Assembly (NCBI RefSeq): GCF_016775475.1
Contig: NZ_JAEUXJ010000001.1
Location: forward strand, 868,001 to 932,000
DNA: 64,000 bases
Direction: 5' to 3'
Origin: Belnapia mucosa
GTDB taxonomy: Bacteria; Pseudomonadota; Alphaproteobacteria; Acetobacterales; Acetobacteraceae
The translations under genes and the position numbers were made by a program. Positions 17,446 to 26,116 of this stretch are shown here, piece after piece. Within the stretch, counting starts at the first letter, position 1, and each line of letters opens with the position of its first letter. The notes beneath the pieces were generated by a model. The model did not search any database, was not told the origin of the DNA, and saw only the letters and a list, made by a program, of their open reading frames with translations.

Positions 17446-17803
17446 ATGCCAGGGGGAACGCATGCGCCAACTCCGCGCGGGATCGACAACGCCAAGCTAC
17501 AGCAGTCCGCCGGTAAATCGCTCGGTGACCTTGGGGGCGCGGCAAATGTGTCATTTGCCCGGATAGGCGACACCTTAGGTCTCTACCGATTTTTGCACGT
17601 CCGTGGTCCCATGACCTGCGGCGAACTCGCTCAGCAAGCCAAGGTCCAAGAGCGCTACCTGCTCGGTTGGCTGTCCTGCCAAACCGCATCCCAGTACCTC
17701 GCGTACAATCCCGAAAGCGGTCAGTTTAGTCTTTCGCCCGAGCGAGCCATGGTCTTGTCCGTCGAGGACAGGGCAGCCCCGTTCATATGATGGGAGCCTT
17801 CGA
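17446..17803 (+). pseudogene. Truncated copy of the SAM methyltransferase (5' part)
   Basis: The first ~105 codons match the methyltransferase at 8185 closely (winged-helix segment with PMTCGELAQQAKVQERYLL). Near 17770 a small insertion shifts the frame and gives a TGA. The homology continues as ATGATGGGAGCCTTCGAC to about 17803 and then stops. The whole catalytic Rossmann domain is missing. If translated it would yield only the dimerisation domain. Confidence 0.8.
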
Positions 17804-17965
17804 CTTCAATGGCAGAGGTGCCGCGGCCCGTGTTCGACGACGGGACCGCGGTCAGCATACGCGGACGTGCTGGGGTTTTCGTCGCGCCAGCACTGTGAAT
17901 GCCAGCCCGTAATCATTAAATGCAAGTCGGCTTGACGCAGGGCGGGCCGACCGGGAGGGCCGTGC

Positions 17966-18154
17966 ATGGAGGCGCAGACGAAGAACCTTACAACCTGGGA
18001 GCGTGCCCAGGTGAATGTGAACAAGCGCGAGGAGGTCGTCGGGTGGTGCAACAAGTGGCGCGTTACGCCGGATCAGTTGCGAGCCGCCGTTGCTGAGGTC
18101 GGCACCTCGGCGGTCAACGTCGGACGGGCGCTTGGCAAGCCCGATCGGAGGTAA
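17966..18154 (+). CDS. DUF3606 family protein
   Basis: 62-residue protein starting MEAQTKNLTTWERAQ after a GGGAGGG site. The core VNVNKREEVVGWCNKW then RVTPDQLRAAVAEVG is the DUF3606 pattern: a short strand followed by a helix-turn-helix-like pair. These small proteins are common in Alphaproteobacteria and Burkholderia-type bacteria, often in several copies; their role is unknown. It stands alone downstream of the methyltransferase relic. Confidence 0.8.
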   Translation: MEAQTKNLTTWERAQVNVNKREEVVGWCNKWRVTPDQLRAAVAEVGTSAVNVGRALGKPDRR

Positions 18155-18255
18155 GCCGCGGATGGTCGGCACAGACGGGTCGGATTGCTGGACGGCTGGC
18201 CTGAGATCGACGCCCCTCAGGAAGCCTTAACGGTAGGGCGGCCAGGAGATGGTCA

Positions 18256-18693
18256 GTGGAAAAGACAGCCCAGTGCGCCTGCGGTGCCTTTCGCGCGATC
18301 GTCTCCGCTGAACTGCTCCGTGTGACCATCTGCCACTGCGGGGCCTGCCAGCGCCGATCCGGCGTGCCGTGGACCTGCAATGCCTACTACCGAAAGTCCG
18401 ATGTACGCTTAGAAGGTCACCACAAGGTCTACACCCGCGATGGTCAGGAGGGGCGGAAGCTCCGTCATCACTTCTGCCCGGAATGTGGCACCACGGTGTG
18501 CTGGACGGGAGAGAAGTTCCCCGATCTCTATGAGATCGTGGTGGGCGCCTTCGCGGACCCCGGCTATCCCGCGCCTACCGCCTCGGTGTTCGAGGAGTCG
18601 ATGCATTCCTGGGTAATCCTGCCGCCGGGGATTGAGCATTTCCCCCAAGGGCGCACCGCCAACACAGTCCCTCCCACGACCATGAAGGGCTGA
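18256..18693 (+). CDS. GFA / CENP-V family zinc protein
   Basis: 145-residue protein read from GTG at 18256 after CCAGGAG. The zinc-binding pattern of the GFA fold is complete: CACGAF near residue 7, CHCGACQRRSG near residue 27, and FCPECGTTVCW near residue 75. The family includes glutathione-dependent formaldehyde-activating enzyme, though most members have no proven substrate. The closing segment SMHSWVILPPGIEHFPQGR is typical. A frameshifted relative lies at 25678-26116. Cytoplasmic. Confidence 0.85.
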   Translation: MEKTAQCACGAFRAIVSAELLRVTICHCGACQRRSGVPWTCNAYYRKSDVRLEGHHKVYTRDGQEGRKLRHHFCPECGTTVCWTGEKFPDLYEIVVGAFADPGYPAPTASVFEESMHSWVILPPGIEHFPQGRTANTVPPTTMKG

Positions 18694-18823
18694 GGTCGAA
18701 CCCCCGGCTGGCCGCGGGAGAATGTTTGAAATTACGTCCCCCGCCTAGGCCGGTCGCCTTCCGAGGAGGCGCCACCCAGTGCGTGAGGTGGGGTTCACGC
18801 ACTGACCAGAGCGTCCTGTTAGC

Positions 18824-19558
18824 CTAGCCACTGATACGGCGGCCTATTTCGGCGCGGAACGCCTGCATCTCAGACCAATCCCGCCCGGCTGCCATGCCAC
18901 CGTCGATTACCATGTCGTGGCCGTTGACGAAGCTCGATGCGTCACTGGCGAGAAAGACAGCGGCATGGGCAATTTCGTCTGGCATTCCGGCGCGGGGGAC
19001 CGGCTGGACCGTAGCGAAGTAATATTTGAGCCGGTCGAGGGTCTGGTCCGTTTGCAATTTCGTCTTTTCGCTGCTGCGCTTGTCGAGTATGCCCGTCACG
19101 ATGGCGCCAGGGCTGATGCTGTTGACACGTACGTTGTATGCAGCCAACTCGACCGCAACACAGCGGGTGAGATGAATAACCGCGGCCTTGGCGGTCGAGT
19201 AGGAGTGCGAGGCGTACCCAGTCCTCAGCCCGGTCACATTGCCGGTATTGATGATGCTTCCTGAACCTTGGCCTTGCATGACCCGCGCCGCGCATTTCAT
19301 ACCAAGCGCGACGGCACGCAGATTCAAAGCGATATCGGCGTCGAAGTTGTTGAAGTCCATCTCAGCGATACCAGCAGGAGGCCGCCCACCCCCGGCGTTG
19401 TTGGACAGGCAATCCAACCGGTCGAAGTGAGTGACAGCGTTGCCAACCATCGCCTCGACCTGCGCCTCATGCAGAACATCGGTTTGTATAAAACTTGCGT
19501 TGGCGCCTTGCGGCGAGCGCCTCGCCTTCCTGATCCCTTCGTCACCAGCCCGAGCCAC
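18824..19558 (-). pseudogene. Short-chain dehydrogenase lacking its NAD-binding N-terminus
   Basis: 244 codons encode most of an SDR: the NNAGGG motif, the catalytic Ser region GNVTGLRTGY, the catalytic SYSTAKAAV (YxxxK) and the C-terminal VNGHDMVIDGG. The TGxxxGIG dinucleotide motif and first strand are missing. Before GANASFIQTDV the frame is wrong: in another frame the DNA reads EGEALAAR, the usual SDR sequence at this point. So the 5' end is deleted and frameshifted, next to the end of the molybdoprotein gene. Probably inactive. Confidence 0.75.
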
Positions 19559-19572
19559 GCGACACTATTCTC

Positions 19573-20736
19573 CTAGGCGATCCTGACCCGACGGGTGACC
19601 TGCCCGTTGCTCTCCCAGTAGGTGCGTTTGTTAGTGATGAGGGGATCGTCCATTGCAGGCTGAACCTTGCCCGCAGCATCGGCCACCCGCGAGGTGATTG
19701 CATGCTCCCCAAGCGAAGGTGTGGGCCAGTCGAGGGACCATGGCTTCCACGCGAACTCCGAAGTCTCGCTACGATCGATAGTAGCCGCTTGCCAAGGCCC
19801 TCCATCGATTTGCACCTCAACCTTGGCAACATCGCCACCCCAGGCCGCGCCAATGATGCGGTATAGGCCGTTCTGCCGCGTAACTCTGCCGGGCGCGGAT
19901 TTCAGCAACGTACGTCCGACCGAGGTCTCCACCGCCAGTTTCTTGCCGCCGACTTCCTCCTCGCGCACTGTCACGTAATCGCGTCCCATGAAGCGTCCCA
20001 TGAAGCGTGTTTCGCGCACCTCAATCCGAGATAACCATTTTACGTTGGCCACGCCGTACCAGCCGGGCGCGATTAGCCGCACGGGGAAGCCACTCTCCCG
20101 CGGCAGGGGTTGCCCGTTCATCTCGTAGCACAGCAACATCTCGGGCCTCGCGGCATCAGCGACCGAGAGGCTACGGGCGAAGGGCGCCTGAACCTTCACA
20201 TCGCGGATTTGCTCCTCGCCCGTGTCCGCGCCGTGGAACACCACTTCAATGCCGCCCTCGCGGATTCCGGCCTCCTCAAGGATGGGGGCGAGCGGTGTGC
20301 CTGCCCACTTAGCCGTGCCGATGGCGCCGACCATGAAGGGGAAACCGTGATTGCCGGAGCATTCGAGTGTGTAGACAACCTCGCGTCGTGGCCGTGCCTT
20401 GATCTGGTCGAGCGTGAGGGCCAGCGGTTGCCGCACCTGCCCGGTGACGTTCAGCGTCCATCCCTGCGGATCGATGGCGGGAAACCCGTAGTGGCCGACG
20501 AGGAAGAAGCGGTCGTTCGGTGTTATGAGGGAGTCGAACTCCTCCCAGCGAAGCTGCCTTGGCACCACATTGGGCAGGGCATGCGCCGGCGGCTGATCAG
20601 CCCAAGGGATAACCTCCTCGCCGGGTCGCACCGGGAACGCTTTCGCCAGAAACGAGACTTGCGAAAGCGCGAGCCCCGTCAAGGCTGCACCACCATAGGC
20701 CATCATGTCCCGGCGTGGGATACGGACGTTGTTCAT
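19573..20736 (-). CDS. Sulfite oxidase-like molybdopterin protein
   Basis: 387-residue periplasmic oxidoreductase. The N-terminus has a twin-arginine-like signal (IPRRDMMAYGGAALTGLALS) and probable cleavage near residue 33. The Mo-pterin domain includes the Mo-ligating Cys126 in YTLECSGNHGFPF and later SGFPVRLIAPGWYG. The C-terminal Mo-co dimerisation domain includes VEVQIDGGPWQAA. No heme or cytochrome domain is present, so electrons would go to a separate carrier. The start MNNVRIPRR follows GAGGAGTGACG. Likely oxidises sulfite or a related substrate. Confidence 0.88.
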   Translation of the reverse strand: MNNVRIPRRDMMAYGGAALTGLALSQVSFLAKAFPVRPGEEVIPWADQPPAHALPNVVPRQLRWEEFDSLITPNDRFFLVGHYGFPAIDPQGWTLNVTGQVRQPLALTLDQIKARPRREVVYTLECSGNHGFPFMVGAIGTAKWAGTPLAPILEEAGIREGGIEVVFHGADTGEEQIRDVKVQAPFARSLSVADAARPEMLLCYEMNGQPLPRESGFPVRLIAPGWYGVANVKWLSRIEVRETRFMGRFMGRDYVTVREEEVGGKKLAVETSVGRTLLKSAPGRVTRQNGLYRIIGAAWGGDVAKVEVQIDGGPWQAATIDRSETSEFAWKPWSLDWPTPSLGEHAITSRVADAAGKVQPAMDDPLITNKRTYWESNGQVTRRVRIA

Positions 20737-21247
20737 CACGTCACTCCTCTGCTTGGCGACCAGAAGGGACTTATTCGGCTGGGCACGGCGGAGCGCTGCT
20801 ACCGGCCCCGGCATTCGAAGCGTCCGGATCAATCTGCGGGAGGTCTCAGCGCGCGAAAGGCGAGCCAGTATGGACAGCGAGAGTTTTTGTTTTTGTCGCT
20901 CGGCTGGTCACGTGTGTAGGACACTACGCCCGCAGCAGTGATGAAAACAACTACGGACAGCAGACTTAGAAACTGACCGCATTCGGTGGTTAACGCCCCC
21001 ATCATTCTGGCACGACAGAGGGCCACGCCGCTCCCTGGCCGGGATTAGAGATCGATGCACTCAGCGAGATTGTCCGAAGGTTCGCTCTCCAACTACGAGA
21101 TGCAACCAGCCGATCCGACCGCAGCGTCCGCGATGGGCACGCTGCATGTTCCCCAAGCCAGTGCGCGCTGCCCGGCTAGCGCCACGCATCCGGGTGCCCA
21201 ACACCGTCTTTGTGATCTTTGGTTGCCTCTTGACCCGGCAGGAGCGG
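20737..21247. other. Intergenic region of about 510 bases
   Basis: Between the molybdoprotein start and the 3' end of ABM copy 2. Short frames on both strands look like chance. I see no repeat, RNA gene or clear promoter apart from the ribosome binding site at its left edge. Confidence 0.4.
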
Positions 21248-21853
21248 TCAGGCCATCGCCAGGACAGCGGTTGTTCCGGAGGCCGCAACCCGGACGGCAA
21301 CGTCTGGCTGGTGCTTGTGCATGACGGCCAGCGCCGCTTCATGCGCGGTGTTGGCGTGCTCACGGGCATCGAAAAACAGGACAGAGGCACCACGCGTCTG
21401 ATCCTCCGCAGAGCGCAGCCAGTAGGCGCCTCGGAAGCCGGGGACCCTCTGGGTCGCGGCCAGCATCTCCTCTATGACCGGTTGCTGGATTGAGGTGGAC
21501 GGCAGGTTCTCCGCCTTTCTCACCATGCAGTAGAGGGATTGCGCCGGTCCACCGCTCTGCGGCGCCGCCATAGCATGCGGCCCGACATCGCCGATGAAAC
21601 GCTCGGTTGGCTGATCAAGCCCGGTGAGATTGCTTGATATCCATTCGCCGATCTTCGGCCGCGCGGCCGCTGCCGCTGCGCCGCTCTCCCAGATGGAAAC
21701 GGAGACGATATCGCCCTGCTCGCTTCCGAAGGCTGCGTATCCGTGGAAGCCGGGCTGGCCTTTCAAGATCGGGACAAGCCCACGCTGGGCCTTCGGTGCC
21801 GCTTCCGCTGTCATTCCCGCAGCGCCCGCGTAGCGGCTGATCATGATGTGCAT
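21248..21853 (-). CDS. Tandem ABM-like protein, copy 2
   Basis: 201-residue near twin of the protein at 7259-7864: the first 26 residues differ at a single position (MHIMISRYAGAAGMTAEAAP is identical) and the C-terminus again ends TAVLAMA. Both ABM-like halves are intact (GFHGYAAFGSEQGDIVSVSIW; GFRGAYWLRSAEDQ then ASVLFFDARE). The copies differ mainly in the centre of each half and after residue 115, so they may bind different ligands. The downstream isomerase-like gene of copy 1 is absent here. Confidence 0.7.
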   Translation of the reverse strand: MHIMISRYAGAAGMTAEAAPKAQRGLVPILKGQPGFHGYAAFGSEQGDIVSVSIWESGAAAAAARPKIGEWISSNLTGLDQPTERFIGDVGPHAMAAPQSGGPAQSLYCMVRKAENLPSTSIQQPVIEEMLAATQRVPGFRGAYWLRSAEDQTRGASVLFFDAREHANTAHEAALAVMHKHQPDVAVRVAASGTTAVLAMA

Positions 21854-22174
21854 TGTTGCCCCTCCCTGTCCTCACGAGGAGCAAGGAATGCTGCTCCCCG
21901 CCTGCCGGGAGGGTCAACGATCATGAGCGTGGCAAAGGAGTTCGGGTGACCGTCTATAGGCATACAGCGCCGTGTCAGACGGAAGCCAAGAGCACGCTCC
22001 TTCTACAACGTCCGCGTGTGCCGTTTCGAAAGCAGTTCCCGCGTGCATTGTTAGCGAGCAGAACATTAAAGTTCTGACGCTGAGAGACAGCGTTAGGAAG
22101 CAGACGAACCGTCAGAACAGTCGGCATATAGCGCAACTCCATGCAGTTAGCTGTCACGCACCGCGGAGCCAGCG
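21854..22174. promoter_or_regulatory. Divergent intergenic region, duplicate of 7865-8184
   Basis: About 320 bases that match the region between ABM copy 1 and the methyltransferase, including the sequence next to the ABM start and box D. It still lies between an ABM gene and a methyltransferase-derived frame. Confidence 0.55.
22004..22063 (+). repeat. Conserved intergenic box, copy D
   Basis: Copy with TACAACGTCCGCGTGTGCCG, then GCAGTTCCCGCGTGCATTG and TTAGCGAGCAGAACATT. It lies at the same place relative to its neighbours as copy A. Confidence 0.7.
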
Positions 22175-22390
22175 ATGTCCAAAGGAACGCATGCGCAAGC
22201 ACCACGCGCGACTGGCAAGGCCAAGCTACAGAGGTTGACTGGTAAACCGCAGCGTGGCGTTGCGTACGCACCAAGTGCGCCACTGATTCAGATGGGAGAC
22301 GCTTTCGGTTCGTCTCGGAGCCCGTACATCCTGTCCAAGATGACTTTCTTTTCTGGTCCTGCCGACTGGAAAGAAGCTGGCTTAGCCTAA
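22175..22390 (+). pseudogene. Highly degraded 5' relic of the SAM methyltransferase
   Basis: 71 codons begin MSKGTHAQAPRATGKAKLQR, which matches the start of the intact methyltransferase (MSEGTQAPTPRAIDNAKLQQ), and continue with IQMGDAFGSSRSPYILSKM, matching its MGDALGLYRILHTRGPM. After that the homology is lost. It is more diverged than the copy at 17446, so it is an older relic. The divergent ABM neighbour shows the whole block was duplicated. Confidence 0.7.
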
Positions 22391-22443
22391 GTCAAGCGCA
22401 CCAGAGATTGGCGCGTCCCCAAGCGACATGCGGGAGGAGAACC

Positions 22444-22707
22444 ATGGGTACCATGATCACCCGCCACGCGGTTAGGTATTACGGTGCATGGCGGCCCGTA
22501 TTCGACGCCCACATTCCGGCGCAGATAGCTGCTGGCCTGACCAACCCCCGCGTCTACCGAGGCGCGGAGGACCCCAACGACATCCTGATCCTGTTCGACA
22601 TGGCGGATCGGCGAAGGGCCGAGGAGTTCAGTCGGGCGGACGACTTGAGGACGACGATGCAGAATGCAGGCGCCGTCGGAGCACCGGAATTCCGGTTCGT
22701 CGACTAA
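22444..22707 (+). CDS. Single-domain ABM-like / cyclase-type small protein
   Basis: 87-residue protein starting MGTMITRHAVRYYGAW after GGGAGGAGAACC. Its pattern (strand with Tyr/Trp, helix with FDAHIPAQIAAGL, strand RVYRGAEDPNDILILFDM, helix RAEEFSRADDLRTTM) is that of a single dimeric alpha/beta-barrel domain, as in antibiotic biosynthesis monooxygenases and small polyketide cyclases. It is likely a homodimer. Function unknown; unlike the five tandem proteins it has one half only. Confidence 0.6.
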   Translation: MGTMITRHAVRYYGAWRPVFDAHIPAQIAAGLTNPRVYRGAEDPNDILILFDMADRRRAEEFSRADDLRTTMQNAGAVGAPEFRFVD

Positions 22708-22800
22708 GTGCAGGCGCTAGCCCGTCTGGTAGGTGCGTTTGGCCACCACGTCTAAGCCTGCGGTGTCGCCCGGGTACACCCCCGCAGGGCGGTAGCTAAT

Positions 22801-22830
22801 GCAGCGACACAAACAAAAGGTACAGGACTG
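22801..22830 (+). repeat. Short dispersed repeat (second copy)
   Basis: GCAGCGACACAAACAAAAGG continues as TACAGG and matches GCAGCGACACAGACGAAAGG at 3230-3259. Both copies are in non-coding or gene-boundary positions. Too short to classify. Confidence 0.4.
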
Positions 22831-22934
22831 CCCTCGACCGAAGCGTTTTTCCTTTTGATGGGAGCCGACCTGCTCATGATACGGCTTGGCTCCCACGCTG
22901 TCGTGCCGATGGTGGGATATAGGGAGGAGCCAGC

Positions 22935-23405
22935 ATGACAAGCGGTTCTCAAGGCTACGCCGTTGCTGCGCACGAAGGCCCAGCCTGGGATATGAGACCA
23001 GGGCGTCCCGCAGTATTCAAACTTTTTGCGGACGATACAGACGGCAGAATCGCAGTGTTTGAGGAAGCAGTTCCACCCGGTGTTGGTACTCCTCTGCATC
23101 TCCATCGAACTTCGGATGAGGTTATCTACGTCCATTCTGGCGATTTTACTGTCCGGCTAGGCGAAAATTCCGAGCGCGTCTCGGCGGATGCTTGGGTGTT
23201 CGTGCCACTCGGCACAGTGCACGGCTGGCGCAACAGTGGAAGCGAGGCCGGGCGACTGTTCTTCATATTCACTCCGGGTGCCGGAGCGAAAGCGTTCGAA
23301 GAAATGCGCCTACAGGGCAAACATCTGCCTGAGATTGATCCCGCGATACGCGACGCGATCTTTGCACGCCATGGATACGAATCGTTCGATCGGGATTGGG
23401 AGTGA
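22935..23405 (+). CDS. Cupin domain protein
   Basis: 156-residue single-domain cupin. Motif 1 is visible as GTPLHLHRTSDEVIYVHSGD (HxH and Glu, metal ligands) and motif 2 as PLGTVHGWRNSG (final His). All four metal-binding positions are present. Many such proteins are quercetin-dioxygenase-like or ligand-binding proteins. No signal peptide is present. The start follows AGGGAGGAGCC. It precedes the RidA gene by about 135 bases in the same direction. Confidence 0.8.
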   Translation: MTSGSQGYAVAAHEGPAWDMRPGRPAVFKLFADDTDGRIAVFEEAVPPGVGTPLHLHRTSDEVIYVHSGDFTVRLGENSERVSADAWVFVPLGTVHGWRNSGSEAGRLFFIFTPGAGAKAFEEMRLQGKHLPEIDPAIRDAIFARHGYESFDRDWE

Positions 23406-23540
23406 CTTGCTCCCATTTACGCCGGGCCAGTCGCTCAGGCGGGTGAACTGTCGTCTATGTCAGTGCACTAGCCAGTGTCCTTGAACTGGCTTGCCGTATG
23501 AGCACCTGATCGTCCGATTCACTAGAAAGGAGGTTTAGTC

Positions 23541-23933
23541 GTGGAAAAGGAAATCATCGAAGTTCCGGTTATCTCCAACTTGATCCGCAACGCAGGTGTG
23601 CCGCTCTCCCCGGTCGTGCGGGCGAATGGATTTCTCTTTGTGTTTGGCCTGCTCGGCATGAATCTAAGGGACGGAAAAATCGTCGGAGGCGACATCGAAG
23701 CGCAGACCGAGGCTTCACTGGCCGCCGTCAAACATGCACTCGAAGCCGCCGGTTCTTCGCTAAGCAAGGTGGTGAAAGCAACCATCTACATCACCAATGC
23801 TGCCTATTTTAACAAGGTTAACAACATCTACGCACGAGATTTTCCTGACAAGTCGCCTGCCCGTACGTTTGTCACTGTTGGATCGTGGCCGATGGAGTTC
23901 GATATCGAGATTGAATGCATTGCGCTTGCCTGA
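23541..23933 (+). CDS. RidA/YjgF family protein
   Basis: 130-residue RidA-family protein read from GTG at 23541, after a strong AAAGGAGG site. It has the family's FLFVFGLLGMN near residue 31, ASLAAVKHALEAAGSSLSKV near residue 59 and the closing segment ARTFVTVGSWPMEFDIEIEC. The Arg that binds the carboxylate of imine substrates is at the RTF position. RidA members form trimers and hydrolyse reactive enamines and imines, or act on related compounds in catabolic gene sets. The VWA-type gene follows 24 bases later. Confidence 0.88.
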   Translation: MEKEIIEVPVISNLIRNAGVPLSPVVRANGFLFVFGLLGMNLRDGKIVGGDIEAQTEASLAAVKHALEAAGSSLSKVVKATIYITNAAYFNKVNNIYARDFPDKSPARTFVTVGSWPMEFDIEIECIALA

Positions 23934-23957
23934 TGGCAGGCGCCAGGGGAGACAGCC

Positions 23958-24629
23958 GTGTCTCGCAATGCGCCGGTTGATTTGCTTCTCGTCCTGGCCG
24001 TCGATGGATCGAGTTCGATCGACGACGATGAGGACCGGCTGCAACGGGACGGCTACTGCGCCGCCCTATCCGACACGGCGGTGCTGACAGCGATCCGCAG
24101 TGGAGTTTTTGGTTCGATCGGACTGGCTTACGTGGAGTGGTCGGGCCATGGCGAACAACAGGTCGTCGCCCCGTGGACGCGAATTGCGTCCCAGAGTGAT
24201 GCAGCAGCTTGGTCCGCCGTAGTTGCGCGGCGGTCACGCCCCTGGCGTGGTTCGACCTCCATATCCAGTTGCATCGAGTTCGCCCGCTTGCTGCTTGCCA
24301 GAGCACCTTGGGATAGCAATCGGCGCGTGATCGACATTTCGGGTGACGGACCTGACGAAGGGCGAGACCGGATAGACGCTGTACGTGCCCTTCAACAGGC
24401 GCGCGAAAGCGTGGTGAACGATGGCATCACGATCAATGGTCTGGCTTTGCCATCAAAGAAGATATCCTACCCTCCAACAAACTGGGGAGCGACGGGGACA
24501 GCAGAGTTCTATACCGACGCCGTAATTGGCGGCAAAGATGCATTTGTCGTCGAAGTTACCGACCAAGCCGACTTCATACCAGCCCTCCGACGAAAGTTGG
24601 TGCGTGAGATTGCATCAGGATGGCCTTGA
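23958..24629 (+). CDS. DUF1194 (VWA-like) protein
   Basis: 223-residue protein read from GTG after AGGGGAGACAG. It starts with VDLLLVLAVDGSSSIDDDED, a MIDAS-like metal site (DxSxS), and continues with STSISSCIEFARLLL and RRVIDISGDGPDEGRD, which match DUF1194, a von Willebrand A-type family of Alphaproteobacteria. Most family members carry a signal peptide; this one has none evident. Role unknown, probably metal-dependent protein binding. Its closeness to the RidA gene suggests shared transcription. Confidence 0.85.
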   Translation: MSRNAPVDLLLVLAVDGSSSIDDDEDRLQRDGYCAALSDTAVLTAIRSGVFGSIGLAYVEWSGHGEQQVVAPWTRIASQSDAAAWSAVVARRSRPWRGSTSISSCIEFARLLLARAPWDSNRRVIDISGDGPDEGRDRIDAVRALQQARESVVNDGITINGLALPSKKISYPPTNWGATGTAEFYTDAVIGGKDAFVVEVTDQADFIPALRRKLVREIASGWP

Positions 24630-24686
24630 TCGATAAGCCTATACACCTGCAAGCGCAGGGGCACTGCCCCCGGTAAGGAGAGCAGA

Positions 24687-25619
24687 ATGCCCGTTGATCC
24701 ACAGGTGCAGGCGCTCCTCGATGCCACCGGGTCCCAGCCGCCGATCCGCAGCCTCCCCGTCGAGCAGGTGAGGGCAATGTTCCGGGCACACCCGCTGCCG
24801 GGCGTATCGGCTGGGGAGGTAGCGATTGTCGTCGATCGGTGCATCCGCGGCCCGAATGGGCGGCTCGGCCTTCGGGTCTACACACCGCATGGCACCGGCC
24901 CGTTCCCGCTGCTGGTGTTCTTCCACGGCGGTGGCTTTGTGGTCTGCGACCTCGATACTCATGACGCGCTCTGCCGCAACCTCTGCGCGGGGGTAGCCTG
25001 CGTGGTTGTCTCAGTGGATTACCGCCTTGCGCCGGAGCACCGCTTCCCGGCCGCCCATGACGACTGCCACGCCGCGACCCGCTGGGCCGCCGAGCACACA
25101 CGCGAACTGGGAGCCGACCCGAAGCGCGTGGTGGTCGGCGGCGACAGCGCTGGGGGCTTGCTCGCGGCTGCAACCGCGCTGCGCTTGCGTGACGAGGGTG
25201 GCCCGCAGTTGGCAGGTCAACTCCTCCTTTATCCAACGACGGACCTGGGCACACCCGCTACGGCCTCGATGACAGAGTTCGCCGAGGGATACGGTCTAAC
25301 GGCAGCGGACCTGCCCTGGTTCTGGGAAAAATACTTGAACAGCCCCTCGGACGCGGCGGACCCAAGCGCGTCGCCGCTGCGCGCGCCTGACCTACGCGGC
25401 CTACCTCCGACGATGGTGCTGACGGCCGAGTGCGACCTGCTGCGCGACGAGGGCGAGCGCTACGCCGAGCGCTTGCTCGATGCTGGCGTGCCGACGGTCC
25501 TCTCGCGGCAAGCCGGTATGATCCATGCTTTCCTGCTGTTCACCGGCATGATCAGCGGGGCGGACACGGCCTTGAGCGAGGCATGCGCGTGGCTGCGTGG
25601 CACCTTGGGGCAGGATTGA
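24687..25619 (+). CDS. Alpha/beta hydrolase (HSL/acetyl-esterase type), copy 1
   Basis: 310-residue esterase of the hormone-sensitive lipase family. The oxyanion motif FFHGGGFV is at residues 79-85, the nucleophile Ser154 in GGDSAGG, and the catalytic Asp249 (TAECD) and His279 (GMIHAF) follow, so the triad is complete. It would hydrolyse short-chain acyl esters in the cytoplasm. The start [11 protein letters not shown] follows AAGGAGAG. A nearly identical gene lies at 42146-43072, and a relic of the 3' part at 15950. Confidence 0.9.
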   Translation: MPVDPQVQALLDATGSQPPIRSLPVEQVRAMFRAHPLPGVSAGEVAIVVDRCIRGPNGRLGLRVYTPHGTGPFPLLVFFHGGGFVVCDLDTHDALCRNLCAGVACVVVSVDYRLAPEHRFPAAHDDCHAATRWAAEHTRELGADPKRVVVGGDSAGGLLAAATALRLRDEGGPQLAGQLLLYPTTDLGTPATASMTEFAEGYGLTAADLPWFWEKYLNSPSDAADPSASPLRAPDLRGLPPTMVLTAECDLLRDEGERYAERLLDAGVPTVLSRQAGMIHAFLLFTGMISGADTALSEACAWLRGTLGQD

Positions 25620-25677
25620 GTGCCAAAGGAGGCGACAATCGCATGGTGGCAGCAGACACGAAGGTGGAGGCAAGCTC

Positions 25678-26116
25678 ATGAAGCTCCCGCAGACCGGCGG
25701 CTGCCAATGTGGGGCGGTCCGCTACGCGATCACCGCGCCGCCCAGGACTGTCTATTGCTGCCATTGCACCGTCTGTCAGACCCAATCCGGGGCTGCCTTT
25801 GGCAGGGGGTGGTAATGCGGAAGGAGCATCTGCACATCACCCAGGGCGAACCCAGGTCCTTCTTTGCGAAACGCCGACGGGACGGACGATGACCTGCTGG
25901 TTCTGCCCCGACTGTGGTACTCGCTTGTACCATGATCCGGGTGGCGAGCTTGGGCGGGAGCACCGCAACCTCAAGCCGGGCACCCTCGACGACGCCACAT
26001 GGCTACCGCCAGTCGCCCACTTCTTTACCCGTAGCATGCAGCCCTGGGTGGCGATCCCAGACGATGCTCTGCGCTATGAGGCCATGCCCGGTGACCGTAA
26101 GTGGCTGCCGGACTGA
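25678..26116 (+). pseudogene. GFA-family gene broken by two frameshifts
   Basis: Three consecutive frames encode parts of one GFA protein: first [16 protein letters not shown] and [15 protein letters not shown], then HLHITQGEPRSFF, then CWFCPDCGTRLYHDPGGELG and the C-terminal part. Frame changes lie near 25812 and near 25880. The zinc Cys pattern is complete only if all three are joined. It follows the hydrolase by about 60 bases. Intact family member at 18256-18693. Confidence 0.8.

Noticed and set aside
8014..22063. The conserved box as a general-stress sigma factor (EcfG) promoter
   Set aside because: GGAAC can be read on the minus strand, but the spacing to a CGTT element is far from the 16-17 bases expected.
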